A stretch of DNA of 41,193 bases, from contig NZ_BAUV01000039.1 in the NCBI RefSeq assembly GCF_000513135.1, positions 1 to 41,193 on the forward strand. Reading direction: 5' to 3'. The translations under genes were made by a program, and so were the position numbers. Below, piece after piece: positions 34,756 to 41,193 of the stretch. The DNA is from Halalkalibacter akibai JCM 9157 (lineage in GTDB: Bacteria; Bacillota; Bacilli; Bacillales; Bacillaceae_D). Under the pieces are notes generated by a model. That model was not told the DNA's origin. It ran no database searches and saw nothing but the letters and a program-made list of their open reading frames with translations. The first letter of the stretch is position 1. The number at the start of each line of letters is the position of its first letter.

Positions 34756-34877
34756 ATGGTATACAAATCGAATCGAAAAATATTGTGGAATATTAATTAT
34801 TAAAGACGAAGCAGGTAAAAAGAGAAAAGTGAAACTATGTATATAAGTTAGCGTCTTATCTAAGGGAGGGATAATTT

Positions 34878-35312
34878 ATGATAATAAGTAAAAATTATTT
34901 TGCTATACCCTTGATAATGGGAATGATTACTTTAGCAGGTTATAGTGCTTCCGATATTGATAATGAACAATTGGTAGAGGCTACAGAAATTGGTTGGGAA
35001 ACAGTTAAGTTGATAACAGTTGAAGAACGTACAGATGTAGGGTACAAAACTGTTAAAGTGTTAGATAATGCGGAAATGAAAACAGTTGAAGAAATTTTAG
35101 AAAATGCAAAATGGGAGGAAAATGTATTTGTATCTATGACTACACCACCTGAGTACCGATTTAGAATAAACTCATCCAATTACTCAGTCTGGGTTACACC
35201 TAATGGAGATAAGCTTGAAATAGTAATAGAAGGGGAAGCGAAATATATAAAACTGCCCGAAAAAGTATCTGATACCTTATTTGAACTCATAACAGGTGAA
35301 AAATTAAATTAA
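34878..35312 (+). CDS. Hypothetical protein with altered lipobox
   Basis: This 144-residue protein starts like a lipoprotein (MIISKNYFAIPLIMGMITLA), but where LAGC is expected it reads LAGY: the codon is TAT, one base from TGT. The rest is soluble and acidic (GWETVKLITVEERTDVGYKT; EYRFRINSSNYSVWVTPNGD). GGGAGGG lies upstream. Without the cysteine it would be secreted or held by its hydrophobic N-terminus rather than lipidated. Confidence 0.68.
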   Translation: MIISKNYFAIPLIMGMITLAGYSASDIDNEQLVEATEIGWETVKLITVEERTDVGYKTVKVLDNAEMKTVEEILENAKWEENVFVSMTTPPEYRFRINSSNYSVWVTPNGDKLEIVIEGEAKYIKLPEKVSDTLFELITGEKLN

Positions 35313-35597
35313 CATGTAATGCTTCTTCAAGGGGAGCTCCGATACAAGTAGAAACGCTTTTAGCAGCGAAGATACACTTGAAAACTCCTGTTAACATATA
35401 CCATAATTAGGGAATTGATGATATTATTAACAGATAACCAGTTATAATTGAGCTAATGAAAAAACGATTTAATAATAATACTTTGCTTTTGAAAACAAAG
35501 ACCTTGTTATAAATGACAATATTAATTGTGACGTTACATTTAATAATGAATAAGACATTTTTCTTCAATCATTATCAATGGAAAGGAGGAAATAAAT

Positions 35598-35855
35598 TTG
35601 AAACTCTCTTTTGGAAAACAAACAGGAGAAGTTATTATTGAGGTAGATACAAAGGTTATGGGAGAAATTGATGGAAATGTTTTTGTATTACCAGGTGCTA
35701 AATTAGAATTAGAAGCTCCAGTGAAAGGAGACGTTACATTGATGAAATTTTCGAAGGCATCCATTAGAGGCCAAATTGGCGGAAATCTATATGATGAAGG
35801 TGCTGAGATAGAACTTTTAAGTACTGTAAGCGGGAATATAATTAATAAAGAATAA
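35598..35855 (+). CDS. Short polymer-forming (bactofilin-like) protein
   Basis: This 85-residue protein is made of short beta-helix-like turns (VIIEVDTKVMGEIDGNVFVL; APVKGDVTLMKFSKASIRGQ; IGGNLYDEGAEIELLSTVSG), resembling the core of bactofilin/polymer-forming cytoskeletal proteins but shorter than usual. The start is TTG behind AAAGGAGG. No membrane segment. Its function cannot be told from context. Confidence 0.6.
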   Translation: MKLSFGKQTGEVIIEVDTKVMGEIDGNVFVLPGAKLELEAPVKGDVTLMKFSKASIRGQIGGNLYDEGAEIELLSTVSGNIINKE

Positions 35856-35859
35856 GTTC

Positions 35860-36006
35860 ATGGTTACAATAGAGACAGGCATTAGGGGAATTATTGTGGA
35901 ATCAGAGAATAATACATCGAGGTTTGATCGTTTGCCTAACTGTTTAGAAGTAGTTCAATTATATGGTAAGAACCATATCAAATTTGTAGAATGGGTGCGT
36001 TATTAA
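35860..36006 (+). CDS. Possible 48-residue ORF
   Basis: A short open frame begins five bases after the bactofilin-like gene (MVTIETGIRGIIVESEN...VEWVRY). Its composition looks protein-like, but the ribosome site is weak (AAAGAATAAG). It could be a small coupled gene or a fragment of a larger one. No family recognised. Confidence 0.35.
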   Translation: MVTIETGIRGIIVESENNTSRFDRLPNCLEVVQLYGKNHIKFVEWVRY

Positions 36007-36026
36007 AGCAATCTTAAATCTCAAGG

Positions 36027-36075
36027 AAGCTGAAGTATGCACATGATCTATTCATATGCATACTTCAGCTTTTTA
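36027..36075 (+). terminator. Strong terminator
   Basis: AAGCTGAAGTATGCA and TGCATACTTCAGCTT are a perfect 15-bp stem around 15 bases, followed by TTTATT. Between here and 36469 (about 390 bases) I find no supportable gene. Confidence 0.9.
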
Positions 36076-36468
36076 TTATTTTATAAAGCTTATATTCATT
36101 GTAAATATTTGGAGATGTGTGGTAAATCTATTGCATACATTGGTAAAAAGGATGGGAAGAGAGTGCTGAAACCTGGTGACCGTAATCACCTAGTCTTATT
36201 CTAGCGGCAGAGGAGCGCTTGACTGTATTTTTCAACTGACGCTACTTGAGGAAGAAAATAGTATGATGGGTAACGAGGAAGGTTATAAAAAGTGGCAAAA
36301 AGTTTATCATTTGGATGGTTGGACGAATCGTCGGTCCGCAACGCGGAAATATCTTTTTTAGTGCGAATTCTTTTAAAAAAGACAAGCAAAATGTAAACAG
36401 GTTCATATAATGATGTAAGTCATGGTGGGATGACTCAGTAAGTTCATTTTCTTTCAATGCATACATTC

Positions 36469-36508
36469 AGTAGCGGTAACCCTTGGGAAAGGTTGCTGCT
36501 ATTTTTTT
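36469..36508 (+). terminator. Intrinsic terminator
   Basis: AGTAGCGGTAACC and GGTTGCTGCTAT form a stem with wobble pairs, followed by TTTTTTT. No supported gene lies just upstream, so it may be left over from a lost gene. Confidence 0.7.
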
Positions 36509-36622
36509 GCCTAAAAAAAGAACCCTCACACTTAAGGGTCTCTTCTCTACCAAACTACAACATAAAAAGCATTGTTAATTTATTGTAATTGTATTATATT
36601 TTTTCTTAAGGGAGTGAGAAAA

Positions 36623-36754
36623 CTGAAGAACAGCAAGAGAGCATATCAATTAAAAAGTTTTTTCAAAGAGAAACTAAAGAGAAAATTAACATTTAAGGAA
36701 GTGAAGTACATTAGGTGGTTGGCTGAATTAGAAAAAAAGAGAAAAAATAAATAG
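36623..36754 (+). CDS. Very small basic protein, possible CTG start
   Basis: From CTG 36623 this encodes 43 residues, about 40 percent Lys/Arg (KSFFKEKLKRKLTFKEVKYI...RWLAELEKKRKNK). AAGGGAG (36608-36614) is eight bases before the CTG. The in-frame GTG at 36614 overlaps that site, and the TTG at 36572 has none. Probably a small helical nucleic-acid- or protein-binding peptide; unrecognised. Confidence 0.4.
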   Translation: MKNSKRAYQLKSFFKEKLKRKLTFKEVKYIRWLAELEKKRKNK

Positions 36755-36760
36755 TAAGAA

Positions 36761-36904
36761 CTACTTATAACCCTTAATTTGAATTAAAAGCCCACGTGCT
36801 TCTAATTCTTCTTTTAGAATACAGATAAAATCTATTTCTAAATTTAATTTAATGGCTTTATCATAAGCTTCTAACATTTCTTGATCATCTAAGTTATCGA
36901 ACAT
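36761..36904 (-). CDS. Sda-like sporulation histidine kinase inhibitor
   Basis: This 47-residue protein matches the Sda antikinase pattern: LDDQEMLEAYDKAIKLNLEI then DFICILKEELEARGLLI, with the conserved Leu, Tyr, Ala-x-x-Leu-Asn-Leu and Asp-Phe-Ile of the helical hairpin. In B. subtilis, Sda blocks KinA and so stops phosphate flow to Spo0A when replication is damaged. I chose ATG 36904 because AAGAGGG precedes it and the length then matches Sda; a frame from 36952 would add 16 residues. It is separated from the riboswitch genes upstream by a terminator-like hairpin. Confidence 0.78.
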   Translation of the reverse strand: MFDNLDDQEMLEAYDKAIKLNLEIDFICILKEELEARGLLIQIKGYK

Positions 36905-37017
36905 ATTCAACACAACCCTCTTTTTATTAAGTTCATAAGACACGAATTTCATTTTAACTTAGTTCATTCGTTAAATAAAGTAAAAAATGAAAAAAATGTG
37001 TGACTTTTGTATGACCT

Positions 37018-37055
37018 AAGAAGCCCTTACACCTTCAAATGTGAGGGCTTCTTTG
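37018..37055. terminator. Hairpin between the riboswitch unit and the Sda-like gene
   Basis: AAGAAGCCCTTACAC and GTGAGGGCTTCTT form a 13-bp stem around eight bases. On the minus strand it would end the riboswitch-controlled transcript, though T/A runs on either side are short. Confidence 0.65.
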
Positions 37056-37076
37056 AATGATTGATTATAATTATTC

Positions 37077-37269
37077 AAAGGTTACTTATCTTAGCATTAA
37101 TGATGTGAACCAATTCTTTTTTCTCAAGACACTTCAACGAATTAATTAACTCTGAACGGCCCATTCCAGTTCCGCGCATTAATCCAATAATAGTTATGGT
37201 CCCATTTTCGTTTTAAATTATATGCAAAATTTCTATTAATTTTAATTCATTATCAGTTATTTTATCGTC
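37077..37269 (-). pseudogene. Decayed winged-helix regulator
   Basis: Read on the minus strand, one frame gives KITDNELKLIEILHII-stop-NENGTITIIGLMRGTGMGRS and ELINSLKCLEKKELVHIINA, then KISNL and a stop. This looks like a small winged-helix domain interrupted by TAA (near 37215) and without any in-frame ATG, GTG or TTG at its start; GAGGACG remains where a ribosome site would be. It follows the riboswitch-controlled gene by 10 bases, so it was once its operon partner. Confidence 0.65.
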
Positions 37270-37279
37270 CTCTTAATTC

Positions 37280-37615
37280 CTAATTATTAAATAAATTTGG
37301 AGAGGTGATTTGTTCTTTAAGCTTACTAATGTTATTGTTAGCAGCTTTGTTATTCATATTAATTTCTGTTAAGAATTTTAGGTAACTATCGTTACTAGAT
37401 TGCTGTTTCAACAATTTAAATACCAATGGTCGCTCATGTTTAATAATAGACATGAATTCAGCAATGGGCATATTTGTTGTTGTTGATTTAACTCTTAAAA
37501 CACCTTTGATAAAGGTCTTAAAAAAGTGAAGTGATTCTTGTTTATCAGGATATTGCTTTAGTAATGACTCGAACCTTTTTAATACTTCTTGTAGTTCATG
37601 TTCATTTCTCTTCAT
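37280..37615 (-). CDS. Unknown protein under c-di-GMP riboswitch control
   Basis: This 111-residue soluble, helical, Lys/Asn-rich protein (MKRNEHELQEVLKRFESLLK; YPDKQESLHFFKTFIKGVLR; EFMSIIKHERPLVFKLLKQQ) has no Cys, signal peptide or membrane segment. I do not recognise the family. AAGGAG lies seven bases before the ATG. Its leader holds a c-di-GMP-I aptamer 70 bases upstream plus a sequence that can pair with the ribosome site, so its translation is probably set by c-di-GMP. A decayed winged-helix gene follows, suggesting a regulatory pair. A regulator or partner of a lifestyle switch is possible but unproven. Confidence 0.75.
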   Translation of the reverse strand: MKRNEHELQEVLKRFESLLKQYPDKQESLHFFKTFIKGVLRVKSTTTNMPIAEFMSIIKHERPLVFKLLKQQSSNDSYLKFLTEINMNNKAANNNISKLKEQITSPNLFNN

Positions 37616-37621
37616 ATATAA

Positions 37622-37683
37622 AACTCCTTGTATTTAATATACTGCCCAGAACTAATATACTTCAATTTTAGGAGTTATTTAGT
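37622..37683 (-). promoter_or_regulatory. Expression platform: ribosome-site sequestration
   Basis: On the minus strand AACTCCT (37670-37676) is complementary to AGGAGTT of the ribosome site (37622-37628). A competing hairpin can form from CTGCC (aptamer 3' strand, 37686-37690) plus ACTAA (37679-37683) with TTAGT (37651-37655) plus GGCAG (37642-37646), putting the anti-ribosome sequence in its loop. The two structures suggest a translational switch. The direction of control is inferred. Confidence 0.6.
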
Positions 37684-37685
37684 AA

Positions 37686-37756
37686 GGCAGCTGGCTGACA
37701 TTGGATTGTCCTTTAGTCCCTATAGCTTTGCGTCCCTACCTTTCGATAAGTTTGCC
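37686..37756 (-). ncRNA. c-di-GMP-I (GEMM-I) riboswitch aptamer
   Basis: On the minus strand this reads GGCAAAC, TATCGAAAGGTA (a GAAA tetraloop hairpin), GGGACGCAAAGCTATAGGG, CTAAAGGACAATCC, then GTCAGCCAGCTGCC. GGGACGCAAAGC and the GAAA tetraloop are hallmarks of class I c-di-GMP riboswitches, and the closing GGCA/TGCC strands are present. A -35/-10 pair (TAGACA, 17 bases, TATAAA) lies just upstream on the same strand. It precedes the 111-residue gene. The rest of the gap up to 38021 shows nothing else I can name. Confidence 0.93.
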
Positions 37757-38021
37757 ATTTTTCTTTTTTTATAATTCAGTGTATGATTTATGTCTAATTA
37801 CCTAGTCCGATATTCACTTTGGTATAAAAATAATGATAAAACAAAGCGATCATAAAATAAAGAGGTATTTCAATTAACCATAACCATGTAAGAAAACATT
37901 AGACAAAATAGTAATTTAATTCTCTCACCTTCGGAAAAAATCTGCATATCATACAAACATCTAATAATATTGAAATTTATTTTTTCTTATATTTTTTATT
38001 ACATAAAAGGAGAAATGCTCT

Positions 38022-38186
38022 GTGGAGAAATACTTAGAAGAATTAATAATTGAATATGAACATAGATTGAATCGCCCACTAAAAGAGATAGAAATCAAAG
38101 TACTTGAATTCCTGATTCATACCGATCCAGACAACTCCGATACTTCATTTGCTAACTTTACCAAGTCTATGCAGAACCTCAAGTAA
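38022..38186 (+). CDS. Possible 54-residue protein (GTG start)
   Basis: GTG 38022 follows AAAAGGAG at nine bases and opens a 54-residue acidic frame (MEKYLEELIIEYEHRLNRPL...KEIEIKVLEFLIHTDPDNSD). The ribosome site and composition support it. Its last 45 bases overlap, tail to tail, a decayed minus-strand gene, so the C-terminus may be fortuitous. Unrecognised. Confidence 0.5.
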   Translation: MEKYLEELIIEYEHRLNRPLKEIEIKVLEFLIHTDPDNSDTSFANFTKSMQNLK

Positions 38187-38460
38187 TTCCGTCTTACTCT
38201 TTCCGGTCCATTGCATTAACTCTTCCAACATCGGATCGTTTTTGTAATATCTGTTTTAACTTGCGTTCGAAGTCGTTGATCCTGTTATTCTTTTTATTCA
38301 AGATTATAATTGAAACTTTCCCTTGTTAGATTACGAAGGTTTAAGAGTTGAACTCCAAGCTTTTTATATGGTTCTAACTCTTCCTTGTAGAAAAGCTCGC
38401 AGAGGTGTTACGCATCAACCGTATCGGTAATAATCTTCCTTAAACTCGAACTTTTCGCTT
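38142..38460 (-). pseudogene. Decayed minus-strand gene of unknown family
   Basis: On the minus strand, protein-like pieces appear in succession but in different frames: EFKEDYYRYG, then LFYKEELEPYKKLGVQLLNL (continuing RNLTRESFNYNLE), NNRINDFERKLKQ, and YYKNDPMLEELMQWTGKSKT with ELLEVLHRLGKVSK and a stop near 38142. At least one frame change and two stops break it. No start or family identified. The rest of 38187-38676 carries no intact gene. Confidence 0.55.
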
Positions 38461-38676
38461 AATAAGAAATCATTAGATTAATGATAATTAACAAGTACCA
38501 CGTTCCTCTAAGTAATAAACAACTGGTGTTTGATAATCCTGTTGACTCTAGAATAATTGGTGGTTTTACACCTGACTGTCTTTACTTCCTCAAGGAACTC
38601 TCCATTCAAGTTAGCTGCATAGTACCATAGAAACGTGTAACGAGCGTGGAGGGATAGTCCGAGAAAGGTGAAGAGA

Positions 38677-39285
38677 TTGAATCGTAAACTTGTACTATTA
38701 CATGAAACTTTAATGGTCATTTTGCAATAGTCTCAGTATCAATGATTTGGGCAAATAATGAACCTCTTTACTTTATTGAAAGAATTGTCTGGTTCATATT
38801 ATTGGTTGATGTCTCCATTCGCATTTATAAAAGTAAGCGGAAATGGGAGTACATTAAAAATCCATTAGACTTCGTTGCTATAATTTCTTTTGACACGATA
38901 TTCCAGCTTGCAAGGATAGCAAGGTTATTTAGAGCGATTAGACTTTTTGCTATAGGGGCGCACTTTTTGAATCCGGTATTCAATTCCAATTAAGGCAATA
39001 GAACCAGGTATGGAAAGTTATGCAGATGCACTTTGGTGGTCAATTGTAACGGCTACTACTGTTGGATATGGAGATATACCACTGGAAACTAATATTGGAA
39101 GGGCTATAGCGTTAATTTTAATGATTGGAGTTATTGGCATGTTTACTGGCTCGATAGCAACTTATTTCTTAACTGATCAAAGAAAAGAGAATGGAACAAT
39201 TGAGTATATTAAAAATGAACTGTCCCACTATGAAAAACTTTCTGCGGATGAATTTGAACGATTGATTGTTCTAATGAATCAATAA
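38677..39285 (+). pseudogene. Disrupted voltage-gated-type potassium channel
   Basis: The pieces together spell a Kv-like bacterial channel. TTG 38677 (behind AAAGGTGA) gives NRKLVLLHETLMVIL, and a one-base loss near 38722 shifts to AIVSVSMIWANNEPL. Then comes WFILLVDVSIRIYKSKRKWE and the S4-like RIARLFRAIRLFA. Near 38985 the frame changes again and, by comparison with the family, about one transmembrane helix is missing. The next frame has the pore ALWWSIVTATTVGYGD with an intact selectivity filter and ends in a soluble tail. Two lesions and the missing helix make a working channel unlikely. Confidence 0.82.
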
Positions 39286-39384
39286 AGTAAAGAAAAGAAA
39301 AAGGTTGGTTAATCTTTTAATTTACCATTGAAATTAATAAGACTAGTAATCCGTGGTAAAATGAGTAATAAATAGGAGGGTGCA

Positions 39385-40711
39385 ATGAAAAACAAACTAT
39401 TCCTTAGTCTTTTTAGTATTGTAATCTTGTTAACTTTTTCAGGCTGTTCCGGGGCTGCTGAAGGTGTCTTAGCTGATGAAGAAAGCGGAGACTATACAGG
39501 ACACAAATTTAGATGATGTGGTAGAAACAGACCAACAAAATAATGAGCAAGTGAATGTAGATGAAACAGATAAGGGATCTGATGAAAAAGAAGTACTAAA
39601 GGGTGAAGAAAACACGAAAGAAAACCCAAGAGATGGACCATTAGAAGGTCTTAAAGTACACTTCATCGATGTTGGACAAGCTGATGCCACTCTATTTGAA
39701 TTTTCTCATGATGGAGAAGACTTCAGGATTCTCTTTGATGCTGGAAATTGGAATCGTAATGATGTACTGAATTACTTAAATACTCATCGAATCAGTCATA
39801 TTGATATTTTGATAGGTTCGCATCCACATGCAGATCATATTGGTCAAATGGATCAAATTTTAAATGAAATAGATGTTACTGAGGTGTGGATGTCTGGAGA
39901 TACGACAACATCACAAGCTTTCCAACGAGTGTTAGATGCAATTGAATCGAGTGGTGTGAGTTATCATGAACCAAGAGCAGGAGAGATCTTTGACGTTGGC
40001 CCACTGGAAATTCAGATCCTAAATCCTGATCGCTTAACAGGTGACGTACATGAAGGTTCTATTGCTGCCAAATTTACCTATGGGGAAACGTCATTTATAT
40101 TGACAGGTGATGCCGAAACTCAAACTGAACGTGCGATGCTCAGTAGAGGGTTTGATTTAGAAGCGGATGTCTTGCAGTTAGGGCATCATGGATCTAGTAC
40201 TTCAACCATACCAGAATTTTTAGCAGCAGTTAATCCTGCTATTGCTATTGTATCTGCTGGAGAGAACAATCAATACGGACATCCCCATGATGAGGTTATT
40301 AACCGGGTTATAGAAGCCGGTATAGATGTATACGGAACATATGTACATGGCACAATTATTATAAAATCAGATGGACAATCGTTGACAGTATTAACGAAAG
40401 AAGATGGTACGCTTTCTCCTTCTTCAAGTGGGAGTTCACCCCCGTCTAGTACCAGTACAAACTCAACAAGTGAAAGTATTGCAGGATCTAGTTCATCATT
40501 GGAAAAAACAACTAGTAACGCGAATTGTGTAGATATCAATAGTGCAAGTGATAGTGAGTTGCAGGAGATAACTCATATCGGCCCTGCTCGGGCAGAAGAG
40601 TTAATTCAATTACGTCCCTTTAATTCGCTTGATGACATGAGTAGGATTTCAGGAATTGCTGCTGGTAGGTTAGCAGATATCAAAGAAGAAGGATTAGCAT
40701 GTGTGAGGTGA
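39385..40711 (+). CDS. ComEC-like MBL plus helix-hairpin-helix lipoprotein, frame-shifted near the leader
   Basis: ATG 39385 (behind TAGGAGGG) encodes a lipoprotein signal with lipobox LTFSGC and runs to TGA 39516. The main frame, from about 39476, encodes an MBL-fold domain resembling the C-terminal domain of ComEC (VHFIDVGQADATLFEF; SHPHADHIGQMD; LTGDAE; LGHHGSSTST), a Ser-rich linker, and a ComEA-like helix-hairpin-helix (DINSASDSELQEITHIGPAR). The frames overlap between about 39450 and 39516, so one indel separates leader from enzyme. ATG 39476 with AAGGTG before it could start a leaderless form. Probably an extracellular DNA-acting hydrolase, by domain content. Confidence 0.82.
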
Positions 40712-40715
40712 AACC

Positions 40716-41003
40716 ATGAAAGTACAAGGTGTATTGGATCGGATAGTAGATGGTGAAATTGGAGTGATCTTAGTAGACGACCTGAAAAAAGAGTTTACTG
40801 TAAAAAAGGATCTCCTTCCTGAAAGAACTATAGAAGGATCATGGCTTACTTTGATCATAGAAAATGATGTTATTCAAAGCATTGAAGTAGACGATGAAAA
40901 AACAGAAGAAGTACAGCAGAAAGTTAACTCGCAGCTTGATCGTATTCGTAAAAAGAGTGGTGGGAGTAAGTTTAAGAGGAGAATTAATAATGATGCAACT
41001 TAG
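40716..41003 (+). CDS. DUF3006 domain protein
   Basis: This 95-residue protein starts with the small beta-barrel typical of DUF3006 (VQGVLDRIVDGEIGVILVDD; LLPERTIEGSWLTLIIEN) and ends in a basic helix (KVNSQLDRIRKKSGGSKFKR). It starts five bases after the MBL gene with GAGGTG before the ATG. DUF3006 genes commonly accompany ComEC-like MBL genes in Bacillaceae, so the two form an operon. Function unknown. Confidence 0.82.
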   Translation: MKVQGVLDRIVDGEIGVILVDDLKKEFTVKKDLLPERTIEGSWLTLIIENDVIQSIEVDDEKTEEVQQKVNSQLDRIRKKSGGSKFKRRINNDAT

Positions 41004-41053
41004 TATGTCTCTAACAGGTTCGGTCGAGAGGGAGAAAACATGCATCGTAGCTT

Positions 41054-41092
41054 AAAGAGGTGGAATTAGCAATCTAATTCGCACCTCTTTTG
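41054..41092 (+). terminator. Terminator after the MBL/DUF3006 operon
   Basis: AAAGAGGTG-GAATTAG and CTAATTC-GCACCTCTTT form a long stem with a one-base interruption around CAAT, followed by TTTGATC. Confidence 0.85.
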
Positions 41093-41129
41093 ATCGTTCT
41101 CAGACCAACGCTTATAAACACTATCGAAG

Positions 41130-41193
41130 TTATATTGGGAATTTGTGTTAAAATAAATTCAGAGTATGTGAATAATTGTACTTAAGCTAACGA
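41130..41193 (+). repeat. Intergenic repeat copy 7, cut by window end
   Basis: It contains TGTGTTAAAATAAATTC (a TG-n-TAAAAT -10-like element), then TATGTGAATAATTGTACTTA and AGCTAACGA at the window edge. It aligns with the copies at 31169 and 33024. Confidence 0.72.

Noticed and set aside
36040-36470. Hidden gene or riboswitch between the two terminators
   Set aside because: Neither strand gave a sustained protein-like frame or a known RNA motif; the minus-strand frames at 36201-36466 lack ribosome sites.
38508-38720. Minus-strand open frame of 70 codons
   Set aside because: It overlaps the disrupted channel gene's start and ribosome site, and its translation matches nothing.

Overview
This is a low-GC Gram-positive chromosome, almost certainly a spore-forming member of the Bacillaceae. 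The first half carries the conserved Bacillus block argR(ahrC)-recN-spoIVB-spo0A, then bkdR, a branched-chain keto-acid dehydrogenase operon and brxB (yqiW), in an order typical of Bacillus and its alkaliphilic relatives. Strong AAGGAGG ribosome sites, GTG/TTG starts and T-rich intrinsic terminators agree with this. I cannot name a species from the sequence alone.

Layout. (1) 1-9.7 kb: a DUF2339 membrane protein (minus), then argR, recN, spoIVB and spo0A. spo0A has a 0A-box-rich upstream region. A SteA-like protein and a glycosyltransferase pair (GT2 plus a MraY/WecA-like membrane transferase) follow, and the block ends in a convergent terminator and a small DUF2627 protein. (2) 9.9-18 kb: the sigma-54 activator bkdR, then a textbook -24/-12 promoter driving bcd-lpdV-bkdAA-bkdAB-bkdB. 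ptb and buk, present in the B. subtilis operon, are absent. (3) 18-21.3 kb: a secreted protein, a zinc-binding lipoprotein behind a Zur-box promoter, brxB, a small acidic protein, and two tRNA genes: Arg-CCG with an odd acceptor stem, and Val-GAC.

(4) 21.3-26.9 kb: an integrated element next to tRNA-Val. It has an integrase, a CI-like repressor, a divergent control region with repeated operators, Cro-like and excisionase-like proteins, DnaD- and DnaC-like replication proteins (DnaC split by a -1 shift at a canonical slippery heptamer) and an amidase. No capsid, terminase or portal genes are present, so it is a prophage remnant or a satellite-like element. (5) 27-41 kb: accessory DNA rich in decay and small genes. 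It includes a ParB-like protein, a comM/yifB remnant, an S9 peptidase, and a run of small membrane, secreted or lipoprotein genes separated by related copies of an intergenic repeat with the core CTAACGGATGCGTTAGTTGAAC. On the minus strand lies a c-di-GMP-I (GEMM) riboswitch that appears to control an unknown 111-residue protein by hiding its ribosome site. Downstream of it are a decayed winged-helix gene and a gene resembling the sporulation checkpoint inhibitor Sda. The window ends with a broken potassium channel gene, a ComEC-like MBL/helix-hairpin-helix lipoprotein with a frameshift near its leader, its DUF3006 partner, and the start of another repeat copy.

The most interesting items are the riboswitch-controlled unknown gene, the repeat-bounded array of small genes, and the possible programmed frameshift in the DnaC-like loader.
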